DNA from: Oscillospiraceae bacterium
GTDB lineage: Bacteria > Bacillota > Clostridia > Oscillospirales > Acutalibacteraceae
Reading direction: 5' to 3'
DNA: 14,361 nt
NCBI GenBank assembly: GCA_031273775.1
Contig: JAISRF010000231.1
Span: 1-14,361, forward strand
Made by a program: the position numbers and the translations under genes. The notes below the pieces were generated by a model, which was not told the DNA's origin, made no database searches, and was given only the letters and a program-made list of their open reading frames with translations. This document shows positions 13,815 through 14,361 of the stretch, piece by piece; within the stretch, counting starts at the first letter, position 1; each line of letters opens with the position of its first letter.

Positions 13815-14361
13815 TTACAAAAGCTGTGCCAGGCTCCCCAAATCGTTCAGCCGCAATGTCTCCCCTGTATCCTCCAAAAACTCTGCCGGTTCATTGTCCT
13901 CGACTCCCGGGTTGTGCACCCCATCGTTGAGGTTTTTCATGCCGGTTCCCGCGGGTACCAGTTTTCCGATAATGACGTTTTCTTTCAGACCGTACAGCGG
14001 GTCAACCTTTCCCTTGATGGCCGCGTCGGTCAGAATACGGGTGGTTTCCTGGAAGGAAGCGGCGGAAAGGAAACTGTCCGTAGCCAAAGACGCCTTGGTA
14101 ATACCCAGCAGAGTGGGTTGGGCAATCGCGGGCTTCAGCCCTGCCTCCCCGGCGTTCGCGCGTTCCTCAAGCAGCTCATTCTCAATATCAAAATCGCGGC
14201 GCTCAATCAAAGAGCCGGGCAGCAGTCGGGTGTCACCGGGATCTTCCAGCTTCACCTTTCTCATCATCTGCCGGATGATAACCTCAATATGCTTGTCGTT
14301 GATGTCAACGCCCTGCAAGCGATACACGCTTTGCACCTCGGCGATGATATAATCCTCCACG
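13815..14361 (-). CDS. rpoC: RNA polymerase beta' subunit, C-terminal part (5' end outside window)
   Basis: The last 181 or so residues of beta'. VQSVYRLQGVDINDKHIEVIIRQMMRKV is the conserved segment near the end of the clamp and C-terminal region, and LLGITKASLATDSFLSAASFQETTRILTDAAIKGKVDPLYGLKENVIIGKLVPAGTG is the final signature region of the family. The rest of the gene lies beyond the right edge of the window; the GTG near the edge is internal. The tail after GTG is short (about 40 residues, acidic), as in other Firmicutes. The stop is TAA at 13817-13815. No clear intrinsic terminator separates it from the rpsL promoter, so some readthrough into the str genes is likely. Confidence 0.97.
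   Translation of the reverse strand, partial: VEDYIIAEVQSVYRLQGVDINDKHIEVIIRQMMRKVKLEDPGDTRLLPGSLIERRDFDIENELLEERANAGEAGLKPAIAQPTLLGITKASLATDSFLSAASFQETTRILTDAAIKGKVDPLYGLKENVIIGKLVPAGTGMKNLNDGVHNPGVEDNEPAEFLEDTGETLRLNDLGSLAQLL

Overview
The window looks like a piece of a low-GC-type Gram-positive (Firmicutes) chromosome, most likely Clostridia and perhaps Oscillospiraceae/Ruminococcaceae. The evidence is a Bacillus-length S12 (138 aa), clostridial-looking EF-Tu and EF-G, consensus sigma-A-type promoters, strong Shine-Dalgarno sites, and gut-type carbohydrate genes (GH35-like, SGNH, Gfo/Idh/MocA, ROK). The family-level placement is inference.

Left half (1-7255, + strand): a carbohydrate or glycoside utilisation cluster. 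In order it holds the 3' part of a FAD-dependent oxidoreductase (2-1342), a GH35/GH42-like beta-galactosidase (1355-3445), a remnant of a second copy of the oxidoreductase 3' end (3489-3577), an SGNH hydrolase interrupted by one in-frame TAG (3578-4663), a Gfo/Idh/MocA oxidoreductase (4776-5942), the C-terminal stub of a uroporphyrinogen-decarboxylase-fold gene (about 6034-6240), a ROK kinase (6283-7239), and the first eight codons of a further gene (7232-7255). The set fits intracellular oxidation, hydrolysis and deacylation of an imported glycoside followed by sugar phosphorylation. The cluster is visibly decaying: a nonsense codon, two gene stubs and one gene cut off by an IS.

Middle (7256-8655): one ISL3-family insertion sequence with imperfect 24-bp terminal inverted repeats and a transposase on the minus strand in three frames. 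Its right end abuts the T-tract of the str-operon terminator. No target duplication is visible, so the junction is probably rearranged.

Right half (8656-14361, - strand): the housekeeping locus rpoC (3' end) - rpsL - rpsG - fusA - tuf - tRNA-Pro(GGG), followed by a strong intrinsic terminator. A near-consensus promoter lies before rpsL and a second one before tuf. The tRNA is downstream of tuf, separated by a region that can form two mutually exclusive hairpins. All protein genes here are intact.

I did not find a convincing new multi-gene defence or mobile system. The most noteworthy items are the stepwise decay of the glycoside cluster, the amber-interrupted SGNH gene, the slippery-sequence break in the transposase, the IS-bounded junction, and the alternative RNA structures between tuf and tRNA-Pro.
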